A stretch of 51,212 nt of DNA from Akkermansia sp. (GCA_017546445.1 JAFYWX010000039.1:1-51212), one strand, 5' to 3'. Positions 1-7,500 are shown, counted from the first letter of the stretch. Notes: generated from the sequence alone by a model not told the origin. Numbers and translations: made by a program.

Positions 1-25
1 CTTACGGATTCCGAATCCATAAACC

Positions 26-1063
26 ATGACACCGACACAGCACACCGACCATCAAGCCGCGCTGGCGATTCTGAACGCCACGGGAGTACCTGTACTCGAA
101 GCCGCCATACTGGCAAAGGAAGCTTTAGCCGCCAACAGAGACAGCATCAGGCGCGCCAGGCGTTGCCTGGCGGCGGGGGCAGAAGCACTGCGGCAGCAGG
201 AACGCACCGTGAGCTTTGAGCAGGCGGTGGCCGCGGCGCTGGAGGCTCGGAAGGACAGGAGGACGCGGACGGTCTACGATTTCCGCTATTTCACGCGGCG
301 CTTCATGAAGCGCTGCGCCGGGCTGGCACGGCGGCGGGTGCGCAGCATCACTCCGCAGGAATGCGCGGAATATATTGAAACAGCTTTTGATACGCCGCGG
401 CAGCGGCAGAAGGCGCGCTTGATTCTCAGCGGTGTGTTTTCCACCGCCATGAAACGCGGCTGGTGCGATGCGAACCCCGTTTCCAAAGTGGAAGCGCCAC
501 GGGTGGTGGAGAAGCAGGTGCCGATTCTGTCGCCGCAGGAGATTCAGGCTCTGCGGCAGGCGGCGGCCACGTACCGGGGCGGCAGCAGCGCTGCGGCGGT
601 GGGGATGATGCTTTATGCCGGGATTCGTCCGCACGAGGTGGCACGGCTGAGCTGGGCACAGGTGGATTTGCGGGAGCGGGCGATTTATATCCTGCCCCGT
701 CACAGCAAGACGGGAGGCGCACGGCGGGTGACGATTCATAAGCCTCTGCTCAGGATTCTCCGGGCGCACAAGCGGGCAGATGGGGAGAGGATATGCCCGG
801 CGAATTGGTTGCACCACTGGCGAGAGCTACGCCGCGCGGCGGGATGGGACTCCCCTGCCCACCGCTGGCCGCAGGATGCACTGCGGCATACCTTTGCGAG
901 TTATCATTTAAGCCACTTCCGCAGCTACGCCGAGCTGCAGCTGGAGATTGGGCACAGGGATGCTACGCTGCTGCGCACGCGCTATGTGGACCAACGAGGG
1001 GTCAGAAACGCGCAGCGTTTCTGGGGCCAGTCCGAACGCAGTGAGGATATCGTCGCGGCATAA
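26..1063 (+). CDS. tyrosine-type site-specific integrase
   Basis: A 345-residue tyrosine recombinase that would cut and rejoin DNA for integration or excision of a mobile element. The N-terminal half (about residues 60-150) is a SAM-like core-binding domain and the C-terminal half is catalytic. Visible catalytic residues are R201 (AGIRPHEVARLSW), K228 (HSKTGG), R287 (DALRHTF), H310 (IGHRD) and Y320 (RTRYVDQ). The first histidine of the usual HxxR motif is Asp284 here, a variant that may be normal in this subfamily. No Shine-Dalgarno sequence precedes the ATG. The stop codon lies in the loop of the first hairpin of the downstream array. The host-side attachment site cannot be seen because only 25 bases precede the gene. 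Confidence 0.9.
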   Translation: MTPTQHTDHQAALAILNATGVPVLEAAILAKEALAANRDSIRRARRCLAAGAEALRQQERTVSFEQAVAAALEARKDRRTRTVYDFRYFTRRFMKRCAGLARRRVRSITPQECAEYIETAFDTPRQRQKARLILSGVFSTAMKRGWCDANPVSKVEAPRVVEKQVPILSPQEIQALRQAAATYRGGSSAAAVGMMLYAGIRPHEVARLSWAQVDLRERAIYILPRHSKTGGARRVTIHKPLLRILRAHKRADGERICPANWLHHWRELRRAAGWDSPAHRWPQDALRHTFASYHLSHFRSYAELQLEIGHRDATLLRTRYVDQRGVRNAQRFWGQSERSEDIVAA

Positions 1064-1284
1064 GCCGCGATATCGTCCACGCGCAGCGTGGATTTCGTCG
1101 CCGCGCCAGCGGCGATTTCGTTAACCGTTCTACCGAAGGTGAAGCACTACCCATGGATTGGGAAGAAGATATGCATCTGCCGACTGGAAACGAAATCCGG
1201 GCGTTGCCCGGACGAAATCCTGCCCAGAGGGCAGGACGAAATCCCCGCCGTTGGCGGGGGCGAAATCCGCTCCTGTGGAGCGGA
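1053..1284. repeat. hairpin array A (integrase-linked)
   Basis: Seven short perfect or near-perfect hairpins with 7-8 bp GC-rich stems and 3-4 base loops: 1053-1070, 1076-1092, 1098-1115, 1196-1212, 1218-1236, 1243-1260 and 1266-1284. Stem sequences are unrelated to each other, but linkers are nearly constant (ATTTCGT or CGAAAT). Loops include GCA, GTT, AGA and TGT. A 75-base piece (1116-1190) without hairpins separates the first three from the last four. The array ends directly at a fragment of an integrase gene. It is not a CRISPR, because the repeats are short and the stems differ. Confidence 0.85.
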
Positions 1285-1286
1285 CG

Positions 1287-1389
1287 GGGGCACAGGGATG
1301 CTACGCTGCTGCGGACGCGGTATGTGGACCAAAGGGCTGTGGTGAATGCGGGGGCTTTCTGGGAAGCCGGGCGGAAGTTAGCAGCGTAG
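1287..1389 (+). pseudogene. integrase C-terminal fragment 1
   Basis: This piece encodes GHRDATLLRTRYVDQ followed by AFWEAGRKLAA and a stop. It closely matches the last part of the intact integrase (from about 952), including the catalytic His and Tyr, but with several substitutions. It is therefore the tail of a related integrase and not a simple copy. Nothing upstream encodes the rest of the catalytic domain, since the hairpin array abuts it. An open frame from 1153 reads through the hairpins into it, but the hairpin-derived residues look meaningless. Confidence 0.8.
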
Positions 1390-1701
1390 CATCCGGAAGT
1401 ACGAATTACGAAATACGAATTACGAAGTAAAGGAAGTTCGTGCGCAGCGTAGCTGCGCAGGATTTCGTCGCCGCGTCCCTAGGGGAGGCGCAGACCGCGC
1501 AGCGGACGAAGCCCCCTGGCGGAGCGGACGTAAACGCAGACACCAAGCACTCCACAATACCAACAAATGCGCAAAAGAAATAACAGCACTTGCCTACTAC
1601 AGCAAACCTATAGGAATAGTAAGCTTATAATTTTTCCCATTGCACACGAAAAATTGGTTCAGGCAGTGGAATCTGGGAACGATATCGCAGAAGGTTTGCT
1701 T
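1390..1701. other. non-coding stretch after integrase fragment 1
   Basis: The first part (CATCCGGAAGTACGA at 1390-1404) recurs after integrase fragment 3 at 3975-3989, so these bases belong to the repeated integrase tail module. One hairpin with an 8-bp stem and GTA loop lies at 1441-1459 and has a counterpart at 4026-4044. The rest, up to the hipA stop, shows several GC-rich short inverted repeats and no convincing gene. Confidence 0.6.
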
Positions 1702-2931
1702 TTATGCTTTGAGCTGCAGTATGCGTTTTTCTATGCCAGATTGAATTTCGCTATAGATAGCGGATGGGTCAGATTGCTGTATCTTTTCTGTGAATGGGAC
1801 GAGTATTTTGGAAAGCTGCGCCAGGAGTTTGTCGATTTCGGCATTCACCAGATGATTGCGCAACCCCGCCTTTTCACCCATGCGGAGAAACTTGCCGCGG
1901 GTAATCCAATCGAAATGGTTGCGGCCATCAATTTTCATTGCCAGCTTAGGCGGCAGATTCGGGTATACCGCTGTGGAAAGCAAATCATACGCCGGAGCGA
2001 GGCGGTTTGCTTTCCCCTTGTACAGGATGGAAAAATTCTTGGCGTGGGCATCTCCATTTCCTATGAGGAAGATAAAGATGATACGCCGCAGGAATTCGAT
2101 GATATCGGCGGCGGGCAGTGCTATTTCCCGAAGAAGCTGGAAACACTGCAACAGGCGAGGGCCGCCTTCGGATTCGTATTTGACACTGGGTTCATAGCCC
2201 AGAAGCTGGCAGAAATCCTCCTGATGCAAACGCAGCACTTTCCCCGATTCCTGCTGGCGGTCGTAGCGAGTGGTTACATAGTAAGGAATGCCGTGCACCC
2301 GCAGTACGGAGCACTCTGCCACGGAAAGTCTGCACGCCTTTGCCAGGCGCATGCAGTAAAACTCATTGAACACACTTTCGGGAAAGCGCGGGATGCCGGG
2401 CTTGATGATATGGGTGGACGGTGTGCCGTTCAAGGGCAGCACGATATGTCCATTCTGCACACAAGCCACCAGTTTATCCTGCGCCCCGGCGCCTGATATA
2501 TGAAAATCCTCGGCTCCCACATTCAGGGGGCGTTCCGGCAGGGCAGCTAATACAGCGTGGGCTTCTGCCTCGCTCAGAACTTTGAACTCTGCATCTGCAT
2601 GAGCCCGAGCCTCGCGCTCCGCCGGCACCAGTGCTACAGCCCCGGCACAATCCTCGCCGATACGCTTCAGCAAGGCAAAAATATTGCCGGGGGATATGCC
2701 CAGATACTGTGCCAGCCTGACGCGCACGGATTCATCGGGCAGCAGATTGGAGAAAAAGGCAACGACTTCTCCGCCGGTGTACGGTTCGGCCCGCAAGGGC
2801 AGTGTATACGATAAAGCCTGCGCCCCGGGCTGGTTCAGATAGGTGGTGGCATAGCAGAATTGCAGCCGCCCGTGCTCCGATACCAGAGTGCCCGCACGAT
2901 TCCCCCGCAGATAGACATTCAGTGTTTCCAT
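1702..2931 (-). CDS. hipA: HipA-family serine/threonine kinase toxin
   Basis: A 409-residue HipA-type kinase, the toxin of a type II toxin-antitoxin pair. In studied systems HipA phosphorylates glutamyl-tRNA synthetase and causes dormancy; the target here is unknown. Visible features are the N-terminal barrel-like segment (about 1-110), the glycine-rich ATP loop GAGAQDKL (147-154), the catalytic loop GNGDAHAKN (291-299) and the metal-binding AYDLLST (314-320). All key residues are present, so it is probably an active kinase. Length is close to the usual 410-440. The ATG overlaps the hipB stop (TAATG), so translation is coupled. Confidence 0.93.
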   Translation of the reverse strand: METLNVYLRGNRAGTLVSEHGRLQFCYATTYLNQPGAQALSYTLPLRAEPYTGGEVVAFFSNLLPDESVRVRLAQYLGISPGNIFALLKRIGEDCAGAVALVPAEREARAHADAEFKVLSEAEAHAVLAALPERPLNVGAEDFHISGAGAQDKLVACVQNGHIVLPLNGTPSTHIIKPGIPRFPESVFNEFYCMRLAKACRLSVAECSVLRVHGIPYYVTTRYDRQQESGKVLRLHQEDFCQLLGYEPSVKYESEGGPRLLQCFQLLREIALPAADIIEFLRRIIFIFLIGNGDAHAKNFSILYKGKANRLAPAYDLLSTAVYPNLPPKLAMKIDGRNHFDWITRGKFLRMGEKAGLRNHLVNAEIDKLLAQLSKILVPFTEKIQQSDPSAIYSEIQSGIEKRILQLKA

Positions 2932-3170
2932 TAACTACGCTCCCAACGATAAAATGCATATACTCCGAGTCCCAGTGCTTCCAGAACACGGATTGTCTTT
3001 TCCAGCTGAACGGTGGGTTTGCCGTTTTCCAGATCGGAAATGAAGCGGATTCCCGTGTTCGCAACACCTGCCAGCTGCTCCTGCGAAATCCCCTGAGCCT
3101 TGCGCGTTTCTCGCACCAGGTTTCCAATTTCCTCTGTACTCCTGAGAGTCTTTCCGTTTAGCGGTTCCAT
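2931..3170 (-). CDS. hipB: HipB-like antitoxin, Xre-type HTH
   Basis: A 79-residue DNA-binding protein with a Cro/C1-type helix-turn-helix across most of its length (VRETRKAQGISQEQLAGVAN, then ISDLENGKPT). It would neutralise HipA and repress its own operon. It sits directly upstream of hipA with a stop/start overlap. Three matching operator-like sites precede it, the nearest touching the start codon, which fits autoregulation by HipB or the HipBA complex. Confidence 0.9.
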   Translation of the reverse strand: MEPLNGKTLRSTEEIGNLVRETRKAQGISQEQLAGVANTGIRFISDLENGKPTVQLEKTIRVLEALGLGVYAFYRWERS

Positions 3171-3294
3171 ATTCTATTACCGTTCGGGAATAATGTAACA
3201 CACAAATACGAAAAATCAATACTTTTATTCCCGAGCGGTAAAGAAAATCTCCGCAGATAACTAAAATAAGCCATTCTATTACCGCTCGGGAATA
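3171..3294 (-). promoter_or_regulatory. hipBA promoter with three HipB operator copies
   Basis: The core TTACCGYTCGGGAATA occurs at 3177-3192, inverted at 3226-3241, and again at 3279-3294, about 50 bases apart centre to centre. The core is an imperfect palindrome (ATTnCCGnnCGGnAAT). The first and third copies also share the preceding bases ATTCTA. A possible promoter on the minus strand is TTGATT at 3214-3219, 16 bases, TACATT at 3192-3197, placing the transcript start inside the first operator. The repeat copies are seen directly; binding by HipB is inferred from the family. Confidence 0.75.
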
Positions 3295-3337
3295 CGATTA
3301 TTTAAGAAAGACTCCTAATAAGTCTATCCATCTCGTG

Positions 3338-3703
3338 AAATTGTCATTTATCTCCCCTCCTGCGGGCGAATGCCCGCCGAATTTTGAGCCCGCGTAAGCG
3401 GGTGAAGGATGAAAGACAGGGGTAAGCCCGCTTTGCGGGCGCAGCCCCTGTCTTTCACAAAAAATTATGGAGCCCATGGAATGGGTGACAGAACTGGTTG
3501 CAACTCAATGCATCTACGCTTTCTGTCACCCGTTATCACGGGCTTCGGTTTGTTTTTTTTTAGGGAGCAGACGCTGCGCGTGCTAACGCATGCTTGCACC
3601 AGCCTAACGTCTTGCGTCCACTACCGTGGGCTATGAATTTCGCTCGCTTCCGTCTTCGCTAAAGCTACGCCGAGACAGGTCGCTCGCCGATAAATGACAA
3701 TTT
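3338..3703. mobile_element. 366-bp element with terminal inverted repeats and internal hairpins
   Basis: Perfect 15-bp terminal inverted repeats (AAATTGTCATTTATC at 3338-3352; its complement at 3689-3703) bound a non-coding element. Inside are a hairpin at 3362-3377, a nested stem with 13-bp outer arms (3410-3422 with 3445-3457) around an inner 6-bp stem (3426-3440), and 11-bp arms at 3483-3493 and 3531-3541. The text GAATTTTGAGCCC at 3379-3391 nearly matches the element at 7633-7979, and the opposite arm has a degenerate counterpart. This looks like a MITE-like or structured repeat family. No gene inside is convincing. Confidence 0.65.
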
Positions 3704-3809
3704 GGCCATCTGAATGGTATCATTCAGACTTAATAGAAGTCCCCTAAGAGTTATGTTATCGGATATAGGAAATGTGAGCTATGGTTTATTGGGAACAGTA
3801 TCCGCTGCC

Positions 3810-3845
3810 CAGTCCGACCAACGGGAGGATTTCGTCGCGGCGTAA
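3810..3845 (+). pseudogene. integrase C-terminal fragment 2
   Basis: Encodes QSDQREDFVAA and a stop, matching the last residues of the intact integrase (QSERSEDIVAA). The similarity continues through the following hairpins: 1026-1100 and 3808-3880 form a direct repeat of about 75 bases. As in the intact gene, the stop codon lies in the loop of a hairpin (3835-3852). The upstream boundary is unclear; weak similarity may reach 3784. Confidence 0.65.
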
Positions 3846-3901
3846 GCCGCGATATCGTCCACGCGCAGCGTGGATTTCGTCCTTGCCCGCCAGGGCAAGG
3901 A
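3835..3901. repeat. hairpin array B
   Basis: Three hairpins at 3835-3852, 3858-3874 and about 3880-3901, with the same ATTTCGT linker as array A. The first two are nearly identical to the first two of array A; the third has a different stem (CCTTGCC). The array follows integrase fragment 2 and precedes fragment 3, repeating the order seen near the intact integrase. Confidence 0.8.
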
Positions 3902-3923
3902 TTTCGTTTTACTTGCTCACCGG

Positions 3924-3974
3924 AAACGATATGCGAGAGGCTTCTGGGAATACCGGGGGAAGTTAGCGGCGTAG
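3924..3974 (+). pseudogene. integrase C-terminal fragment 3
   Basis: Encodes KRYARGFWEYRGKLAA and a stop, matching the end of fragment 1 (AFWEAGRKLAA). The bases after the stop are also shared with those after fragment 1. Only about 16 codons remain, beginning just after hairpin array B. It is the fourth integrase C-terminus within 4 kb. Confidence 0.7.
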
Positions 3975-4025
3975 CATCCGGAAGTACGAGGTTCGAGGTG
4001 GGAGGTACGAAGTAATGGAAGCTTG

Positions 4026-4174
4026 TGCGCAGCTGAGCTGCGCAGGGATTTTGGAAGGTAATCAGCCCCCCTAAACGGGGGCTGAGAGAATTTCGCCTTC
4101 GGCGAGAGAATTTCCACCGCAGGTGGAGTGAATTTCTGCTGATGCAGAGAGAATTTCGCGGGCGAGGCCCGCGA
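4026..4174. repeat. hairpin array C
   Basis: Hairpins at 4026-4044, 4062-4085, 4093-4105, 4113-4127, 4135-4148 and 4156-4174, with stems of 5-9 bp. The linker is GAGAATTT or GTGAATTT, different from the ATTTCGT of arrays A and B but used the same way. Stems are unrelated to each other, loops are mostly three bases (TTC, GCA, GAG). The array ends 12 bases before the tetR stop codon and may mark the edge of the accessory region. Confidence 0.8.
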
Positions 4175-4186
4175 GATTTGGGAGTA

Positions 4187-4807
4187 TCAGGCCTGCGCAG
4201 TTACTCTGAGCATAGCCACAGCATCTGCCGCAAGGCGGCGGATGGCGGCCTCGCGGTTGGAGATGGCGGGGAGTCCCCAGAGGGTAAAATCATTGTGGGC
4301 CACAATATTGAAATACATACCGCGCAGCGAAGTCAGGAACCAGAGCCAGTCTCCCCGCTGCATGCCGGGGAAATGCGCCTGCACGGCATCCTGCCACTCC
4401 TGAAGCGCGTAGGAATAGTGGGATTCATACACATCGCGGGTAAGCTCCGGGTCCTCGTAACCCATCTTATTCAGGAAACAGAGCACCTCCTCACCACTGG
4501 CCACGGTATCATCCTGCCAGGAGGTGATGGGAGCCAGCAACCAGGAGCAGATAAGAGACTCCGGGTCGTTTGACTCACGGGCTTTCTCCAGCGCCGCCAG
4601 ACACACCTCGTTATACTGGGTGGAGATATAGGCCAGGGTATCGCGGTACAAATCTGCCTTGTGGCCGAAATGATAACGGATGAGCCCGATATTCACCTCC
4701 GCCGCGTTGGCAATATCGCGCACCGCCGCGCCCTCATAGCCCAGGCGGGTGAATTGCTGCACAGCTGCGCGCATAATCTGCGCCTTAGTGTCATCGGATT
4801 TGCTCAT
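4187..4807 (-). CDS. TetR/AcrR-family transcriptional regulator
   Basis: A 206-residue repressor-type regulator. The N-terminal helix-turn-helix (about residues 8-55) reads AAVQQFTRLGYEGAAVRDIA then GLIRYHFGHKADLY, the classic TetR signature. The C-terminal part is an all-helical ligand-binding and dimerisation domain whose ligand cannot be predicted. It is the last gene of a minus-strand operon and overlaps the preceding lipoprotein gene by four bases (ATGA). No matching operator was found nearby, so its targets may be elsewhere. Confidence 0.88.
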   Translation of the reverse strand: MSKSDDTKAQIMRAAVQQFTRLGYEGAAVRDIANAAEVNIGLIRYHFGHKADLYRDTLAYISTQYNEVCLAALEKARESNDPESLICSWLLAPITSWQDDTVASGEEVLCFLNKMGYEDPELTRDVYESHYSYALQEWQDAVQAHFPGMQRGDWLWFLTSLRGMYFNIVAHNDFTLWGLPAISNREAAIRRLAADAVAMLRVTAQA

Positions 4808-5805
4808 ACCTGATAATCATGACGGCGTTTTTTCTTCTTTTTCTTTTCGCGATCCTCTTCCTGCTTATTGAGAATGAAATCGCGGTCCTCCTTGCAGAAC
4901 CGGTGCAGCTTCGTACGGGAAATCTTACCACCGTATTCCTTAAGATACACCATCTGATGCTCTTCATCGAAGCGCTGAAGGCGGGCAAAAAGCGTTTCCT
5001 TCCCCGTACCGGAGGACCAGGTGCGGTAGCCCTTGGCGGAAAGTTTCTGGCGGTATTCGTCCATCTCCTTCTCCGCAATCACCACACCTTCCTTGAGCAA
5101 TGACTCCACCTGCTGGGTAAAATCATTGTACCCATCCACTCCCATCACAAACTTTCCGCGGGGAGACACCACCGCCAGTGCCGGCCTGCGCTTCAGACCA
5201 TAACGACGGGCCAGGCGTTCAATGGCGGCACGGCTGTATTTGGCAGAATCACGCGTGCGGTCATCGATAGACGCGCCGGAGTCCAGTTTCAGGCGCACCA
5301 CGCGGTCGCGGCACCACTCATTGAATTCCGGGGTTTCCAGAAGCGCCTCACCCAGCAGCGCACTCTTGGGCGCAATAACGGAATCATGGAACCAGATGAT
5401 GAGCGGACGGCACTCGCGATGCGCAAAACGCGTGGCCCTGCCGTAGTTATCCATCCAGCCGTTGCCATTGCGTCTGGCCTCGAACGCCGCGGTGATTCCC
5501 GCAATCTCCGCATCCGGATTATCCGGGTCGGTGAAATAAACCTCGCCCTGCGCGCCGTTGTCAATTTTCTCCAGCTCCTCGGAGGTAGACACATTGTAGC
5601 TCTGCGCATTCGGATCCACAGAGCCACCCGTCAGCAGCGGATTCATGCCGGGCATGGAAGGCTCCTCAAAGCCCATGCGGCGCTCGTTCGCCTCCTCCGG
5701 GCGCGGCACCGGGTCCTGCTTCTCCTTTTCCGGCTGCTGAAAAACGCTGCACGAGGCCAGCAGCCCCATGCCCGCACACAACAACACTGACCGGAAAAGA
5801 TGCAT
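4804..5805 (-). CDS. lipoprotein with thioredoxin-like fold
   Basis: A 333-residue lipoprotein. The N-terminus is a lipoprotein signal (LLASC, lipid on about Cys19), followed by a proline/glutamate-rich linker. The middle (about 105-235, RPLIIWFHDSVIAPKSALLGEALL to RPALAVVSPRGKFVMG) resembles thioredoxin-like domains that carry no CxxC, so redox activity is unlikely. The C-terminal part (YLKEYGGKISRTKLHRF) resembles the end of the SHD1 fold seen in PVC-group proteins. The tail is very lysine-rich. Both ends overlap neighbouring genes, suggesting translational coupling. Function is unknown. Confidence 0.7.
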   Translation of the reverse strand: MHLFRSVLLCAGMGLLASCSVFQQPEKEKQDPVPRPEEANERRMGFEEPSMPGMNPLLTGGSVDPNAQSYNVSTSEELEKIDNGAQGEVYFTDPDNPDAEIAGITAAFEARRNGNGWMDNYGRATRFAHRECRPLIIWFHDSVIAPKSALLGEALLETPEFNEWCRDRVVRLKLDSGASIDDRTRDSAKYSRAAIERLARRYGLKRRPALAVVSPRGKFVMGVDGYNDFTQQVESLLKEGVVIAEKEMDEYRQKLSAKGYRTWSSGTGKETLFARLQRFDEEHQMVYLKEYGGKISRTKLHRFCKEDRDFILNKQEEDREKKKKKKRRHDYQV

Positions 5806-6629
5806 TATTCGCCGCGCTCCCTGCGTTTTGCTTCCTGCCAGGCTGCTTCCATTTCGTCCAGCGTGGCGGCGGCCAGACTGATGCCCTGCTCCTTCAGCGT
5901 GGATTCCACGGCATTGAAGCGGCGTTCAAACTTGCGGTTGGCATTGAAGAGAGCCAGCTCGGGGTCCACCTTGCGGCGGCGGCAGAGATTCACCACCACA
6001 AAGAGCAAATCACCCAGCTCCTCGGCCACATGCGGGTCATCATCCGGCAGCTCCAGCGTTTCGGCCACCTCGGCTGTCTCCTCACGGATTTTCTCCACCA
6101 CCCCGGCATGGTCCGGCCAATCGAAGCCAACCTTGGCCACTTTCTTGGTAATCTTGTAGGTCTGCAGCAGCGAGGGAAGCCCCTTGCCGCAATCCTGCAG
6201 GTAGGGCTTATCCTCGATGGAATGCTCCTTGCGCTTGATGGCATCCCACTGGGACACCACGCCCTCCGCATCGCTCACCGCAGAGGTACCGAACACATGC
6301 GGATGCCGGCGCACCAGCTTATCTGCCAGCTCGCGGGCCACCTCGTTGATACCAAAACCGGCCTCCGGGTTCTCCTGAGCCATCTCGGCATGAAAAATCA
6401 CCTGCAGCAGCACATCACCCAGCTCCTCGCGCAGGTGGGCCCAGTCGCGCTCGCGGATGGCATCAATGCACTCGTAGCATTCCTCAATGAGGCTGCTGAT
6501 AATGGAATCATGCGTCTGCTCTGCATCCCAGGGGCAGCCACCGGGCTGCCGCAGACGGTGCATGATGGCCACAGCCCGCTCCACCTGACGGTCGGGCTCC
6601 TGGCAATGAATCATTTCCTGCTCGGTCAT
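5805..6629 (-). CDS. mazG: nucleoside triphosphate pyrophosphohydrolase MazG
   Basis: A 274-residue MazG housekeeping enzyme that hydrolyses NTPs and aberrant dNTPs to monophosphates and pyrophosphate. The duplicated MazG architecture is visible. The first half has GGCPWDAEQTHDSI, EECYE and EELGDVLLQVIFHAE, giving the EExxE...ExxD metal-binding set. The second half has a repeated EELGDLLFVVVNLCR. Length matches the two-domain E. coli type. The start overlaps the upstream small gene (ATGA) and the stop overlaps the lipoprotein start (TAATG). Confidence 0.95.
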   Translation of the reverse strand: MTEQEMIHCQEPDRQVERAVAIMHRLRQPGGCPWDAEQTHDSIISSLIEECYECIDAIRERDWAHLREELGDVLLQVIFHAEMAQENPEAGFGINEVARELADKLVRRHPHVFGTSAVSDAEGVVSQWDAIKRKEHSIEDKPYLQDCGKGLPSLLQTYKITKKVAKVGFDWPDHAGVVEKIREETAEVAETLELPDDDPHVAEELGDLLFVVVNLCRRRKVDPELALFNANRKFERRFNAVESTLKEQGISLAAATLDEMEAAWQEAKRRERGE

Positions 6630-6928
6630 TTCGACTTGCCGTTGCGGCGGTCGCGGCGCTCATTCGTGGCCTTGCCCGCCAGAATATCATCAATATGCTG
6701 CACCATATCCCAGGCCACACGGCGGCGCTGATACTTACGCCACAGCAGCTCGCGCAGGGTCTGCCAGTGCTCCTCGGTGAATTCAGCGGGGGTGAACACC
6801 ACCTCATCGCGCTGGGAGCGGCCCAGCTTGGGAGCCACCATCAGCTGCCACCAGCCACCGAAGTGCTGAGCCTCGTATGTTACCTTGTTACCGTCCGCAT
6901 CGCGGTCCTGCCAGGAGAATGTTTCCAT
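6626..6928 (-). CDS. small conserved-looking protein of unknown function
   Basis: A 100-residue soluble protein with no signal peptide and a basic C-terminus (ERRDRRNGKSK). It is rich in tryptophan in the first half (SWQ, GGWWQLM, EEHWQTL). I do not recognise a family. It overlaps mazG by four bases and follows the exported-protein gene after 28 bases, so it belongs to the same operon. Coding status is supported by this packing and by codon use like the neighbours. Confidence 0.7.
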   Translation of the reverse strand: METFSWQDRDADGNKVTYEAQHFGGWWQLMVAPKLGRSQRDEVVFTPAEFTEEHWQTLRELLWRKYQRRRVAWDMVQHIDDILAGKATNERRDRRNGKSK

Positions 6929-6956
6929 CTGTTCGTTGGTTTCGTGGGTTAAAATG

Positions 6957-7493
6957 TTACTTTCTGCTCCCCTGCTGCTTCATCTGCTGGTTGATGGCAT
7001 TCACATCATCCTGCATAGTGGGGGCAATCTCTGTGACCGGGCCCGCCGTATTCAGAGAAACAATGAGCGGCTTGGAGCGATTACCCCGGTTGTCGTACTT
7101 ATAAATCACGCGCTGCACCAGCTTGCCCTGCGGGTGGGAATACATGCGCTCCTCCACCAGGCGGGCGCGGCTGTCATACCCGTATGCCACTTTGTAGATG
7201 ATATTCTTCTTGGTGTGGTCGTAAATGATACACCCCACCAGCTGGCCATACTTACCTTCGGTGTAATCATTCACCGCAGCCAGGCGGCCACTGGCCGTGT
7301 AGGAAGAGCAGCGCATGCCGCGCCAGCCCTTCTGGCGCTGGTAAATGGCACGCGTGCCGTCCGGGTGACGCATCACGCGCACCATATCACCGGTTTCATT
7401 CAGAACCTCTGTGCTCTGGGCCAGAGCCACAGGCGCCGCAGCCACCACAGCTGCCGCGAAAAGGAACATCAATCGGTGTATCATCTTGCTCAT
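6957..7493 (-). CDS. exported protein of unknown function
   Basis: A protein of 178 residues with an N-terminal signal peptide (MIHRLMFLFAAAVVAAAP, cleavage near ALAQ). The mature part contains short strands such as VRVMRHPDGTRAIYQRQKG and RLVEERMYSHPQGKLVQRV, resembling the repeating strand pattern of RHS/MORN-like proteins, but no family is certain. The frame stays open to 7529, but the -10 box covers 7501-7506, so starts upstream of that are excluded. ATG at 7493 lies seven bases after the -10 box and would be used on a leaderless mRNA. First gene of the five-gene operon ending with tetR. Confidence 0.75.
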   Translation of the reverse strand: MSKMIHRLMFLFAAAVVAAAPVALAQSTEVLNETGDMVRVMRHPDGTRAIYQRQKGWRGMRCSSYTASGRLAAVNDYTEGKYGQLVGCIIYDHTKKNIIYKVAYGYDSRARLVEERMYSHPQGKLVQRVIYKYDNRGNRSKPLIVSLNTAGPVTEIAPTMQDDVNAINQQMKQQGSRK

Positions 7494-7500
7494 GCCGCTC

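Noticed and set aside
1..25. Short palindromic bases before the integrase considered as a tRNA end or attachment core
   Set aside because: Only 25 bases are available and no tRNA arms can be built from them.
1053..1284. Hairpin array considered as a CRISPR
   Set aside because: Repeat units are under 10 bases, the hairpin stems differ from each other, spacing is irregular, and no cas genes are present.
1153..1389. Open frame running through hairpins into the integrase fragment
   Set aside because: The part before GHRDATLL is translated hairpin sequence (Arg/Pro/Gly-rich) with no likeness to the integrase; only the tail is homologous.
1567..2496. 309-codon plus-strand frame opposite hipA
   Set aside because: hipA carries all kinase motifs on the other strand; the plus frame has no recognisable features.
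1053..4174. Hairpin modules considered as integron attC sites
   Set aside because: They are much shorter than attC sites, lack the conserved R/L box triplets, and the integrase lacks the integron-specific insert as far as I can see.
4806..4860. Poly-lysine/A-rich end of the lipoprotein as a programmed frameshift site
   Set aside because: The A runs are interrupted and the overlap with tetR is an ordinary ATGA coupling; no alternative frame product is evident.
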